Origin: Methylotenera sp.
GTDB taxonomy: Bacteria > Pseudomonadota > Gammaproteobacteria > Burkholderiales > Methylophilaceae
Reading direction: 5' to 3'
DNA: 64,000 nt
NCBI RefSeq assembly: GCF_029945535.1
Contig: NZ_JAQSCU010000014.1
Coordinates: 1-64,000 of the forward strand
Shown here: piece after piece, positions 17,224-29,277 of the stretch
How positions within the stretch are numbered: position 1 is the stretch's first letter
Layout: each line of letters opens with the position of its first letter
Notes under the pieces: generated by a model
Seen by the model: only the letters and a program-made list of their open reading frames with translations
Databases searched by the model: none
Told to the model about the DNA's origin: nothing
Translations under genes and position numbers: made by a program

Positions 17224-19803
17224 TTAGACTGGCTTAACCGCGTTTAGAGAATGTTGCACCTGCCCATGCTGAAAATAGGTGGCAGTAACGGTGTCAGATA
17301 GCGTGGCAATCAGGTAATACAAGCGGCTGAGCGTTTGATCTAGGTTTTCTCTCACATTGCCATCCGTGGTTTTAATCAGGTCATTGATATTAGTTAAATC
17401 TAACAAGCTGCAAGCTTCTAATATCAAACGTTCTTCCATGCTTAGCTTAGCATTGCTTGGTTTTCGTGGCATTTTACTCACGTGTTTCTGAATGCGATTA
17501 AATTGGTAGGCTAAAGAACGTGGATTATTTTTATCCAGCATTAACAACTCAATGAACGAAGGCAACTCGATGCTGTTGCGATAGTGTTCACGGTAACAAA
17601 TCAGATTGTCGCTAGTATCTAACAATGACTCCATCAACAGTTGCTCTGCTCCTTCCACCTGTGCAGTCGAAAAACAACTGCGTAACAGTGAAATAAGCAA
17701 TAAAGCACGTTCAAGACGACGACCTAAATCTAAAAACAGCCAACCATTGCCACGCGTCATACTCTCCATAATCAAGCCGCTAAAGGCTGACAGCGCGGTG
17801 ATTAGACCGTCCATATGCTCTTGTATATTCCACAGCGTAGATTCAGTCAGTTGCTGCGATTGTTCTAGGTGGCTCTTAATTTCATCAATCACGCGCCACG
17901 TGTCAGACGACCACAAGTTACGCACCGCATAACCTGATTGCACTAAGCAACGCTGATTATTAGCGATGCTGCCGATTTTCTCTTCATCTAACATCAATGA
18001 CAGAAGTTCATTATCGGGTGTTTCAAGTAGCTCGGCTGAATCTTTACCGATAAAACCCGGGTAGGTATTAGTGATATTGGTCAGGCCGCGCAAAATAGTG
18101 TGCAAACTGTTTTTATAATGCGTGTTGTTATTGTCTGGGTTGATATAAAGCTTTTTAACCGTGGTGCGCAGCAACCGGATGCTGCCTTCCGTGCGCTCCG
18201 CATAGCGACCTACCCAAAATAGATTTTCTGCAATACGACTAGATAAGGTGCTGCTGTAAGTGCTGGTAATAAACTCTGCATGCTTGTTTTCTGTAGTACT
18301 GGCTTGCAGCGCGGTATTGCCGCCCACTATCCATGTATCTTTACTCATGGCACCTAGCTGATTTGAAACCAGCACATCACCGGTTTGCGTCGCACTGCGG
18401 GTGAGGCTTCCTGGCATAAGGTGATAGCCGCGCTCTTGAGCGACCATAAAACAGCGCATCAATGACTGCCGCGGCTCTAAACGTCCATCAACCAATGATG
18501 GCGCGGTAGAAAACACTTCATGTTCTTGCCCCACAAAGAATGCTGGGTTAGCACGAATACGGTCGCACCAGTAAGCGATTTGTTGCCGACTCAACTGGCT
18601 GCCAAAAACCGAGGTCATGGCACCACGGCAGATATGCTTAATCACTAATTTATGCAGATTGTTCAGCACATAATCCAGCTCTTTGGGCTGACCGCACCAC
18701 CATGTGGCTGCGCTTGGCAAACGTAGTTTCTTGCCCAAAAAGTATTCTGCGATTCTTGGCAGAAATGGCAATAAACCCGGACTTTCTAATACGCCGCTGC
18801 CTAAAGGGTTGGCAATCGTCACATTGCCTCTGCGCGCCACTTCTAGCAAACCTGGAATACCCAAGCGAGAATCATCGCGCAACTCTAGTGGATCACAAAA
18901 CACATCGTCCATGCGGCGCATAATGACATCTACACGCTGCAAACCATTGAGTGATTTCAACCAAACAAAACCATCGCGTACAGTTAGGTCATCGCCTTGA
19001 ACCAAGGGATAGCCTAAATGTGAAGCTAAATAAGCATGTTCAAAAAAGGTTTCATTAAATGGCCCTGGCGTAAGCACCACCACTCTAGGCGCATCAGAGT
19101 TTTGTGGCGCAATTTCTTGCATACCATGACGCAACGATTGAAAAAAGCCATCTAATCGTTGTACTTGGGTGTCACGAAAAATATTTGGAAACACGCGTGA
19201 CATCGCCAGCCTGTTTTCCAAGGCATAACCAGCGCCGGAAGGCGCTTGGGTACGGTCACCAATCACCCACATGCGATTATCAGGGCCACGCGCTAAATCC
19301 GCAGCATAAAGCACTAACTGATGTTTACCGGGTATTTTAACTTTGTCGCAAGCGCGCAAAAAACCACTGTGATTGAACAACATCTCTATCGGTAACAAGC
19401 CTTGCCGAATAAGCTCACGCGGTCCGTAAATATCCGTCAGAATCAAGTTCAGCAGCTCTGCACGCTCTAGCAAGCCCAACTCAATATCGCGCCATTCTTC
19501 ATTAGCCAGCAGCAAGGGCACAGAATCTAGCTGCCACGGGCGACTGCTACCGTCAGGGTCACCATACACATTGTAAGTGACGCCGTTCTCACGTAATAGC
19601 TTGTGAATTTCATTCTGCCTTAAGCTAACTTCACCCTGCCCTAATTTTTGTAAGGCTTGAATATAATATGCCCAGTGCGGACGAACCTTGCCAGATTGAT
19701 CGAGCATTTCATCCAACATGCTTGCGCCCGCCGAATAACCAGCCGTATTACCTAGCCAGGCATTAGCGTTTGAAGCTTGTGAATATTGATTTGAAGTTGC
19801 CAT
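17224..19803 (-). CDS. fused circularly permuted ATP-grasp/alpha-E protein
   Basis: 859 residues. About 1-490 is the circularly permuted ATP-grasp domain (GVTYNVYGDPDGSSRPWQLD, DRTQAPSGAGYALENRLAMS, RRMDDVFCDPLELRDDSR). About 510-855 is an alpha-E domain starting at SSRIAENLFWVGRYAERTEG. The first locus encodes these as two overlapping genes, so this fusion supports the idea that they form one functional unit. The ATG at 19803 opens a leftward two-gene operon with the transglutaminase gene, divergent from the Anbu protease gene 201 bases away. Role: probable peptide ligase of unknown product. Confidence 0.92.
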   Translation of the reverse strand: MATSNQYSQASNANAWLGNTAGYSAGASMLDEMLDQSGKVRPHWAYYIQALQKLGQGEVSLRQNEIHKLLRENGVTYNVYGDPDGSSRPWQLDSVPLLLANEEWRDIELGLLERAELLNLILTDIYGPRELIRQGLLPIEMLFNHSGFLRACDKVKIPGKHQLVLYAADLARGPDNRMWVIGDRTQAPSGAGYALENRLAMSRVFPNIFRDTQVQRLDGFFQSLRHGMQEIAPQNSDAPRVVVLTPGPFNETFFEHAYLASHLGYPLVQGDDLTVRDGFVWLKSLNGLQRVDVIMRRMDDVFCDPLELRDDSRLGIPGLLEVARRGNVTIANPLGSGVLESPGLLPFLPRIAEYFLGKKLRLPSAATWWCGQPKELDYVLNNLHKLVIKHICRGAMTSVFGSQLSRQQIAYWCDRIRANPAFFVGQEHEVFSTAPSLVDGRLEPRQSLMRCFMVAQERGYHLMPGSLTRSATQTGDVLVSNQLGAMSKDTWIVGGNTALQASTTENKHAEFITSTYSSTLSSRIAENLFWVGRYAERTEGSIRLLRTTVKKLYINPDNNNTHYKNSLHTILRGLTNITNTYPGFIGKDSAELLETPDNELLSLMLDEEKIGSIANNQRCLVQSGYAVRNLWSSDTWRVIDEIKSHLEQSQQLTESTLWNIQEHMDGLITALSAFSGLIMESMTRGNGWLFLDLGRRLERALLLISLLRSCFSTAQVEGAEQLLMESLLDTSDNLICYREHYRNSIELPSFIELLMLDKNNPRSLAYQFNRIQKHVSKMPRKPSNAKLSMEERLILEACSLLDLTNINDLIKTTDGNVRENLDQTLSRLYYLIATLSDTVTATYFQHGQVQHSLNAVKPV

Positions 19804-19824
19804 GTTTTATCTCAGAAACCTAAG

Positions 19825-19845
19825 CACATTTTAAGCTTAAATGTG
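19825..19845. promoter_or_regulatory. imperfect palindrome in the divergent spacer
   Basis: CACAT, one unpaired T, the ten-base palindrome TTAAGCTTAA, then ATGTG. It lies just upstream of the fused ATP-grasp gene in the spacer shared with the Anbu gene. It could be an operator; no binding protein is suggested by the sequence. Confidence 0.3.
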
Positions 19846-20004
19846 GCTCAGCGGGTAAGTTGCATCACTAGACATAAATTTTAACAAATAAATACCTAGC
19901 ATCACCTAAATGGAGCCTGATTTAGCGCGATTTACAGCGCAAACAGGTTGCTTGTTGATTCATTAAAAAGTTATTATTAATGCTTTATTTATCAAGCTGC
20001 ATAT

Positions 20005-20733
20005 ATGACTTATTGTGTTGGAATACTACTAGAATCTGGGTTGGTAATGGCATCTGACACCCGTACGAATGCGGGGGTTGACCAAGTGGCTACTTTTCCT
20101 AAAATGACCACTTTTGAAGTACCCGGTGAGCGCACTATGGTGATGCTAACCGCAGGTAACTTAGCGGTGACTCAAGCAGTATTGCAGCACTTGCATAAAG
20201 ACATTGCAAATAACGAAACGCATAATCTACACAATGCTACCAATATGTTTGATGCTGCGCGCCTTATTGGTACGGCCATTCGCACTGTGCATAAAGAAGA
20301 TGCCGAACATTTACGCCACCACAATACAGATTTCAATATATCCGTTCTGTTTGCAGGGCAAATTGCAGGTGAGCCAACGCGGCTTTTCAATATTTACTCT
20401 GCAGGTAATTTTATTGAAGCCAGCCAAGAAACTCCTTACTTCCAAATAGGGGAAACAAAATACGGCAAACCGATTTTAGACCGCGTTATTAACTACAAAT
20501 GCGGCCTAGAAGATGCGCTTAAGTGCGTGCTGATTTCTTTTGATTCAACTATTCGCAGTAATGTTTCCGTTGACTTGCCAGTTGACGTACTGGTGTATAG
20601 AAACAACAAACTCAGCATAGATTACAATCACCGTGTAGCTAAAGACGACCCTTACTTTCTCTCAGTACGCCAACATTGGGGCGAAGGTTTACGAAAAGTC
20701 TTTGCTGAAATTCCTGGCCCTGATTGGTGTTAA
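20005..20733 (+). CDS. proteasome-type protease, Anbu family
   Basis: 242 residues related to HslV and proteasome beta subunits. After Met removal Thr2 (MTYCVGI) would be the N-terminal nucleophile. Asp18 (MASDTRTNAG) and Lys33 (FPKMTTF) occupy the supporting positions. There is no propeptide. Anbu proteins are a distinct bacterial branch that assembles into rings without a dedicated ATPase, and they are known to cluster with ATP-grasp, alpha-E and transglutaminase genes, exactly as here. It is likely to process or recycle the peptide product of that system. It is transcribed divergently from the fused ATP-grasp gene and followed by a hairpin terminator. Confidence 0.93.
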   Translation: MTYCVGILLESGLVMASDTRTNAGVDQVATFPKMTTFEVPGERTMVMLTAGNLAVTQAVLQHLHKDIANNETHNLHNATNMFDAARLIGTAIRTVHKEDAEHLRHHNTDFNISVLFAGQIAGEPTRLFNIYSAGNFIEASQETPYFQIGETKYGKPILDRVINYKCGLEDALKCVLISFDSTIRSNVSVDLPVDVLVYRNNKLSIDYNHRVAKDDPYFLSVRQHWGEGLRKVFAEIPGPDWC

Positions 20734-20756
20734 TCAATTTTTAGCTCTAATTTAAC

Positions 20757-20776
20757 AAAGCCCGAAAGGGCTTTTT
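20757..20776. terminator. bidirectional rho-independent terminator
   Basis: AAAGCCC-GAAA-GGGCTTT followed by TT on the plus strand. It sits 24 bases after the Anbu stop and immediately beyond the end of the convergent GGDEF-EAL gene, so it can serve both. Confidence 0.85.
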
Positions 20777-20778
20777 AT

Positions 20779-23184
20779 TTACCTCAATTTAAATTCTCTG
20801 AAGTACTGCTCCGCCTGCTCTGCTGGCATAGGTTTACTGTAGTAATAACCTTGCACCTCATCACAGCCTTGAGCCCGCAGATAGGTGAGCTGCTCGACTG
20901 TTTCCACCCCCTCTGCAATAGTTTGTAAGCCAAGACTTTTAGACATACTAATAATAGCGCTCACAATCGCTTTATCTTCAGGGTCGGTGCTAATGTCTCG
21001 CACAAAAGATTGATCAATCTTAAGTTTATAGACTTTAAACTTCTTTAAATAACTCAAGGAAGAGTAACCTGTACCAAAATCATCAATAGACACTCGAATG
21101 CCGAGGTCGTGTAGCTTATTCATCACTTCAATAGCCGCATGAGGATCATACATTGCGACGCCTTCAGTGAGCTCCAACTCAAGATATTCGGGAGCCAGCC
21201 CAACTTCTTCAAGTATTTGGGTGACTAAGTGAGGCAAATCTGGATGACGGAACTGTATTGCTGAGATATTCACCGCCATAATTAACGGGTCGTGACCCTC
21301 TTCCATCCATAACTTAGCTTGCTTCACGGCTTGCCGTAGCACCCATTCACCGATAGAAATAATCAAGCCTGAATCTTCAGCAATTGGAATGAATTCCGCA
21401 GGTGAAATAGCACCAAGCTCTGGGTGATGCCAGCGTAATAAAGCCTCAGTTCCGATGACGCAATTTTGATGAAGCGATACCTGAGGCTGATAATGCAAGC
21501 TTAGTTGATTGCGTTCAAGCGCATAACGCAAAGCATTGACCAATTGCAGATTTCTGGAGGATGTAGCCTGCATTTCAGCAGTAAAGAAACGATAGTTGTT
21601 TCTGCCCTCTTGTTTGGCTCGGTACATGGCTGTATCGGCCTTTTGGGAAAGCACCTCAAAATCCACGCCATCATTTGGATATAGTGCAACACCCACTGAG
21701 CCTGTGACAGTAAGCTCGAAAGAGTCAATATGATAAGGCTTAGCCATAATGCTAAGCAGTTTTTGCGCTACGTTAGCAGCACCGCGAGAGTCCGTTCCAG
21801 GTAATATTAAGATGAACTCATCTCCACCTAAACGTGACAGCGTATCCTCTTCACGCAAGGTTGACTGTAATCTATTCGCGACCTCTATCAGCAATAAATC
21901 GCCAATACTGTGGCCTAAGGTGTCATTAATGTCTTTAAAGTGATCGAGATCTAGAAATATAACGGCTAATTTACTATTATTACGTTTAACTAAACTTAAT
22001 GCGTATTTGAAGTGGTCTTGCAACAAAATCCGATTGGGCAAGCTGGTTAAAGCGTCAAAATGTGCAAGTTTCTGAATTTGGCTTTCAGATTCTTTACGAT
22101 CAGTAATATCTCTAACGAAGGCACTAAAAAAGACAAGATTACCTGTCTCAATTTTTGCAACAGACATTTCAACAGGTACTTCTGTACCATCAGATCTTAA
22201 CGCACTCACCTCTACACGCCGGCCTGTCATATTAGATTGATTAGTGGCAATCACTCTGTGCATTCCCTTGATATGCGCTTCTCTGTCTCTTACTGGAATA
22301 ATAAGATCAGATAGTTTTTGACCAATTGCATCCTCTCGTTTGTAGCCAAACATTTTATGAGCGGCGCCACTCCATTCAATGACTAAACCCTGGCTATTCA
22401 TATTGATGATTGCATCTAAAGAATTTTTAAGCACTAATCTAGAGATTTCCTCGCTCTCTAACAACTTGCCATTAAATTGTTCACGCTCATTTTCAACATC
22501 AAAGTTATCGAGCGCGAAATCAATGTCTGACGTCATTTCAATCAGTAGATTTTGACCTTCCTTATCAAACACGTTTTGGTCATCGGCATATATATTAAAT
22601 GTGCCAACAACCTTACCATTACGATGCAACGGTAACGCTGCAGAGGCGCCCCATTCAAACTTTGCGCTCAGCTCATGCCAAAATTCTGTTGCTGGGTCAT
22701 TATGAAAATCTAGGCACCAAAATGGTTTATCTTCACGAAATGCTGTACCACTTGGACCGCGACCAGTAATCTCTTTAGCATCTACTGAAATTTTAAGTAA
22801 CTCTAAATACTCAGTCCTAGTTCCATAGGATGCAACGGGTGCTAATAACTGACTCTCATCATCAAACAACCCAATCCAAGCCATCTTCACTCCACCAAAT
22901 ATCACCGCATCTTGGCAAATCTTAGGGAACAACTCAGCCTCATTTTTACTGCGCACAATAGCCTGATTGCATTGACTTAAAGCCGCATACAATTGAGTTT
23001 GCCGATGACTCCGCGCTTCAGCAGCTTGATGCTCAATATTAATTTTAGCCAACTTAATCTGTGTTTGAGATAACCATCCCATGACACTATTTTCCATGCC
23101 TCGGCTGACTGGTATCTTAGATAGAAAATCACCACTGCCAATTCTGACTAAATGCGCATGCACTTCATCTGCAGAAGCACCCAA
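20779..23184 (-). CDS. GAF-PAS-GGDEF-EAL c-di-GMP enzyme (C-terminal part of a frameshifted gene)
   Basis: 801 residues from a TTG that is probably not a true start. The order is a HAMP-like helix (about 1-50), GAF (about 65-225), PAS (about 245-365), GGDEF (about 375-540; intact GGDEF at 453-457, RxxD inhibitory site R444-D447), and EAL (about 555-800; EAL at 580-582, DFGTGYSS further on). It should make and/or degrade c-di-GMP. The missing transmembrane sensor part is encoded just upstream in another frame (23220-23915). Adding one T in the run at the junction restores an uninterrupted protein of about 1045 residues. Confidence 0.88.
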   Translation of the reverse strand: MGASADEVHAHLVRIGSGDFLSKIPVSRGMENSVMGWLSQTQIKLAKINIEHQAAEARSHRQTQLYAALSQCNQAIVRSKNEAELFPKICQDAVIFGGVKMAWIGLFDDESQLLAPVASYGTRTEYLELLKISVDAKEITGRGPSGTAFREDKPFWCLDFHNDPATEFWHELSAKFEWGASAALPLHRNGKVVGTFNIYADDQNVFDKEGQNLLIEMTSDIDFALDNFDVENEREQFNGKLLESEEISRLVLKNSLDAIINMNSQGLVIEWSGAAHKMFGYKREDAIGQKLSDLIIPVRDREAHIKGMHRVIATNQSNMTGRRVEVSALRSDGTEVPVEMSVAKIETGNLVFFSAFVRDITDRKESESQIQKLAHFDALTSLPNRILLQDHFKYALSLVKRNNSKLAVIFLDLDHFKDINDTLGHSIGDLLLIEVANRLQSTLREEDTLSRLGGDEFILILPGTDSRGAANVAQKLLSIMAKPYHIDSFELTVTGSVGVALYPNDGVDFEVLSQKADTAMYRAKQEGRNNYRFFTAEMQATSSRNLQLVNALRYALERNQLSLHYQPQVSLHQNCVIGTEALLRWHHPELGAISPAEFIPIAEDSGLIISIGEWVLRQAVKQAKLWMEEGHDPLIMAVNISAIQFRHPDLPHLVTQILEEVGLAPEYLELELTEGVAMYDPHAAIEVMNKLHDLGIRVSIDDFGTGYSSLSYLKKFKVYKLKIDQSFVRDISTDPEDKAIVSAIISMSKSLGLQTIAEGVETVEQLTYLRAQGCDEVQGYYYSKPMPAEQAEQYFREFKLR

Positions 23185-23219
23185 GGTTGCATTAAGCGCC
23201 TGATAAGCACGTAATAATG

Positions 23220-23915
23220 TTAAAGAAATAATACGCCGAACAAAATAACGAGCGTCCTCAACACCAAAGCAGTCGTTTCAGCATAATGGAGATTAGCTAA
23301 CGTTCGTTTATCCATCATTTGATTGAAGTTACTAATCGGCTGCATAATGCCAGCTTTAGCTTTATGGTAAGCCAAGTCATTGAGCATCAGACTAGCTTGA
23401 TTACGATTGAACTCCGTAGTCTCGTTTGTTGGCTCGATTAACCTCATCGCAGCAAATTCTATGTGCGTCAATAAATCAGAATTAGACTTAGCTTTTGATA
23501 ACTCTGCAAACTCCTCATCGGTAAAGCTAGCCTCTTTCATTAGCTGGAGTAAGGGCTTTTTCTCACCATAAGCACGTGGCCTTATATTGTCAGCTAAAAC
23601 TAAATCCCAATATATATTGTTGTATGAAGTTGGACGAGGAAGCTTGCCATTGCGTATGTCCAGAATTTCTTGAAAATGCTGCTTATAAATACTATCGCCA
23701 GTAATCACATAAGTACGCACCATACGCGTCAGGTCGTCAGACGATTGACGCAACTCTGCCGCTAAAAGGTACGACCGAATTCTTAACTCATTAGCGCGAT
23801 CAATCTGCTTTTCTGAATAAATATAAGCAAAAAATACCACACAAAAAGCAAGTAACATCGCCAATGTTAGGCGATAACTCTTTGAAATACTGAGTAATGT
23901 TATATGAACTGTCAA
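23220..23915 (-). pseudogene. membrane sensor N-terminus of the frameshifted GGDEF-EAL gene
   Basis: 231 residues: transmembrane helix at about 16-34 (RLTLAMLLAFCVVFFAYIY), an extracytoplasmic helical domain rich in DLTRMVRTYVITGD-type sensor residues, and a second membrane helix (ALVLRTLVILFGVLFL) that ends abruptly at TAA. The sequence beyond the stop, read one frame over, continues LTLLRAYQALNATLGASADE, a linker into the HAMP-like start of the downstream ORF. The break falls at CTTTAA; CTTTTAA would keep the frame. Either a real single-base deletion or a sequencing error. Confidence 0.8.
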
Positions 23916-24119
23916 TTACTTAGACCCTAAATAAACCCTACCTTAAAACATTCACAAGATACGCACATAAACACCTCATTCAGCTGAGTGCTTATATAGG
24001 ATTAAATTGAAGCTTAAATAGATTTAAATATAAGGTTACATGAAAGGTGAATAGAATAATTGCTTAAATTAGCACTTAATAACAACTTTGTTTATAAAAT
24101 TAATAACTTGTGTTTGTTA

Positions 24120-25475
24120 TCATTCCGTAACATCGGCAATTTGTTCCGCCAACAGCCTAGTACGTACAAAATTAATATGCCCGCGTAATCCATAAAACAT
24201 ATCTGCAAATGCAGCGGGTATTTTTATATTACTCAACTTCGCTTCCAGCTCGTCTAGATTATTCATTATCTCATGACGCTTATCCACATCATTTGCTGAG
24301 CCAAATGCATCTTTCTCAAGCTCAAGTAACGCTTTATAAAAAGGATAAATTGCCAGTTGAATTTTCCAGCGATAGATACTTGGTGCTAATTTTATTGCAG
24401 GTATTAATATCAACAATAATGGCACCAAAAAGACCAATATTCTATTAATAAAACTGGCCATCCAAAATGGAAAATCACGATATAGAAAACTTTTACCTGA
24501 CTTGTAATAGCGAGTTGCATCTGGGCTAATTCGGTATTCCTGAGTCGTTAGATTAGGAAACTCCCCACTTTTCACAAATAAAGTGGCCGAACCATGTACT
24601 TCGTTTGCTGCATCTAGTAACAAATCAGATAATGCCGGATGCAAGCTATCACGCGCTATTAATTCAACCGTAGGTGCAATTAAATTTAAATCGTTTACAG
24701 GAATATTTTTGCCTAAATCGATTGAACCCATAGGCAAAACTAACTTATGTAAATATTTAATACGTCTTGTATAACCATCTGCTTGATCAAAATTAAAGAT
24801 GTTAATACCTGGTGTTTTCACCAAATCTTTAATCAATTGTAATGAGGCAGAGTCGCCCATCACAAATATTGCATCGATCTTATCCTGCAATAAGTCTTCC
24901 ACGGGATTTATACTTGGTTTTTCAATTAACTCCGTACTGCCTCCAGGTAAAATTCCATTTTCCTTTAGCATAGACAATGCCAAAGAATGCGTACCACTAC
25001 CAAGCTCGCCGACATTCAATCGCTCACCAGTAAAATCCGAAATTAAGTTTTTACTTTCACCTCGATAAAAAATCATCATGGGCTGATAAGCAATACTGCC
25101 AAGCGACATCAGCTTATCGGTCTTAATTTTGCCGACAACCCCACTTTGTACAAAGCCAATATCAACATTTACGTGCTTATCAACCAACTTATTGAGATTA
25201 TCAATAGAGCCGTTTGATGGCACTATATTAAGCGTCACGCCCTCTCTAGCCAAAATCGCTTTGTATTTCAGCGCATTTTTTTGATAAATGCTGCCTTCCT
25301 CGCCGGTTGTGATAGTTAAGCTAGTTGGTGCGGCAGAATTAAAAAATAAAAATACCGCGATGCAAATGAGCGCTAAAATTCCCAACACCCAGAACATCAT
25401 CAGAAGAACGCTACTGCCATAGATTGCTGCCAACTTGGCCCATATATTTTTGAAATATGCTTTTAATTCAATCAT
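24120..25475 (-). CDS. membrane-anchored TAXI-family TRAP-type solute-binding protein
   Basis: 451 residues. A transmembrane helix at about 21-46 is followed by a TAXI-type periplasmic binding domain (TITTGEEGSIYQKNALKYKAIL, VGELGSGTHSLALSMLKENG). A second hydrophobic helix near 345-365 (ILVFLVPLLLILIPAI) is followed by a cytoplasmic helical tail. Classical TAXI proteins are secreted and feed TRAP transporters; no TRAP permease gene is in the window, and the two membrane anchors suggest a sensing or tethered role. The ligand is unknown. It is separated by 200 bases from the c-di-GMP gene and by a terminator from gyrB. Confidence 0.8.
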   Translation of the reverse strand: MIELKAYFKNIWAKLAAIYGSSVLLMMFWVLGILALICIAVFLFFNSAAPTSLTITTGEEGSIYQKNALKYKAILAREGVTLNIVPSNGSIDNLNKLVDKHVNVDIGFVQSGVVGKIKTDKLMSLGSIAYQPMMIFYRGESKNLISDFTGERLNVGELGSGTHSLALSMLKENGILPGGSTELIEKPSINPVEDLLQDKIDAIFVMGDSASLQLIKDLVKTPGINIFNFDQADGYTRRIKYLHKLVLPMGSIDLGKNIPVNDLNLIAPTVELIARDSLHPALSDLLLDAANEVHGSATLFVKSGEFPNLTTQEYRISPDATRYYKSGKSFLYRDFPFWMASFINRILVFLVPLLLILIPAIKLAPSIYRWKIQLAIYPFYKALLELEKDAFGSANDVDKRHEIMNNLDELEAKLSNIKIPAAFADMFYGLRGHINFVRTRLLAEQIADVTE

Positions 25476-25582
25476 GTCATTTGAAATTCCGTAGGCAACT
25501 ATTGGTTACTGGTTAATTTGCAATTCTCTGTAATGCATCTCTATTCATTTCAGTGCGGCTATTCAAGCCAACTCTAGATATG

Positions 25583-25606
25583 AGAAAAGCCCAAAAGGGC
25601 TTTTCT
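25583..25606. terminator. hairpin downstream of gyrB
   Basis: AGAAAAGCCC-AAAA-GGGCTTTTCT, a ten-base perfect stem located about 80 bases beyond the gyrB stop on the minus strand. The U-rich end of the stem fits an intrinsic terminator. Confidence 0.7.
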
Positions 25607-25683
25607 AAAAAATATCAAAAAATCCAAATTTCTGAGATAAATCTCTGAAATAAATCTAAAGTCTGGTGAGAACCCACAAATAA

Positions 25684-28146
<2,463 letters not shown>

Positions 28147-28155
28147 TTAATTGAG

Positions 28156-28171
28156 TGTTTCACGTGAAACA
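28156..28171. promoter_or_regulatory. parS centromere site 1
   Basis: TGTTTCACGTGAAACA, identical to the conserved bacterial parS palindrome bound by ParB. It is located between dnaN and gyrB, about 1.3 kb from the dnaA-dnaN spacer. Confidence 0.97.
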
Positions 28172-28176
28172 TGCGC

Positions 28177-29277
28177 TTATATACGCATTGGCATGACCAC
28201 ATATTTGTAATCATTATTATTTGGCACAGTAATTAAACAGCTACTATTTGCATCAGCAAATGAGAAAGTGGCTTGTTCGCTACTAGTGTTATTTAACACA
28301 TCAATCAAATAAGTAACATTAAAGCCTATATCTAAACTATCACCTGCGTAATTGATTTCTAGCTCTTCTTCTGCTTCTTCTTGATCGCTATTTGTGCTGA
28401 TTAATTTTAAATTATTATTACTTAGCACCATACGAATACCGCGGTATTTCTCGTTAGATAAGATTGAAGCGCGCTGCATTGCTAATAGCACGCCTACTCT
28501 ATCTGTTGTAAATGAATTTTGATGGCCTGTTGGAATCACACGATTGTAATCAGGGAACTTACCATCAATCACTTTTGAGATTAATTTAAAGTGACTAAAG
28601 CTGAAATTTACTTGGTTACTGGCTAATTCAATTTGTACATCTTCATCGCTATCATCTAGCAATTTAATTAGTTCAATCACTGTTTTACGCGGCAAAATGA
28701 CATCTTGCTTATCATAATTTTGTTTAAGCTCAGTTGATGTGAAGCTTAGTCTATGGCCATCTGTCCCGACAATATTTAAACGATTGGCTACCACCTCAAA
28801 TAACAAGCCGTTTAAATAATAACGAATGTCTTGTTGCGCCATAGCAAACTCAACTTGTTTTAACAAATCTTTTAACTGCCGCTGACCAATCGTTACCAAA
28901 GTGCTTTCACCTTGTGTTTTAGTCATCACCGGATAATCAGCTGCAGGCAGCGTTTGTAAATTGAATCTACTTTTGCCAGCTTTCAAAGTAATACGGCTGT
29001 CATTAGTTGCCATATTGATTTCTGAGCTATCTGGCAATGAACGACAAATATCTAGTAATTTTTTTGCTGATATTGTTGTTGAAAAATCACCTGTTGTTGC
29101 ACTTTCTATTGAAAGAGATATTTGCATTTCTAAATCTGTGGCGGTTAGATGAATTTTGTTCTGCTTAGCCTCTAATAACAAATTAGACAATATTGGTAAG
29201 GTATGTCTTTTTTCTACAATACTAGTGACAGAAGTCAAAGGCTTTAACAATGTTTCGCGGTTGATTTGTATATTCAT
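28177..29277 (-). CDS. dnaN: DNA polymerase III beta subunit (sliding clamp)
   Basis: 366 residues, the standard length, with three clamp subdomains. It starts MNIQINRETLLKPLTSVTSIVEKRHTLPIL and ends with the conserved YVVMPMRI tail. It encircles DNA as a dimer and tethers polymerase III. It lies downstream of dnaA on the same strand, with 271 bases carrying DnaA boxes in between. Confidence 0.99.
   Translation of the reverse strand: MNIQINRETLLKPLTSVTSIVEKRHTLPILSNLLLEAKQNKIHLTATDLEMQISLSIESATTGDFSTTISAKKLLDICRSLPDSSEINMATNDSRITLKAGKSRFNLQTLPAADYPVMTKTQGESTLVTIGQRQLKDLLKQVEFAMAQQDIRYYLNGLLFEVVANRLNIVGTDGHRLSFTSTELKQNYDKQDVILPRKTVIELIKLLDDSDEDVQIELASNQVNFSFSHFKLISKVIDGKFPDYNRVIPTGHQNSFTTDRVGVLLAMQRASILSNEKYRGIRMVLSNNNLKLISTNSDQEEAEEELEINYAGDSLDIGFNVTYLIDVLNNTSSEQATFSFADANSSCLITVPNNNDYKYVVMPMRI

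Noticed and set aside
23184-23186. TTG as a genuine start of the GGDEF-EAL protein
   Set aside because: It lies in the middle of a HAMP-like linker, the upstream frame supplies the missing membrane part, and no SD precedes it.
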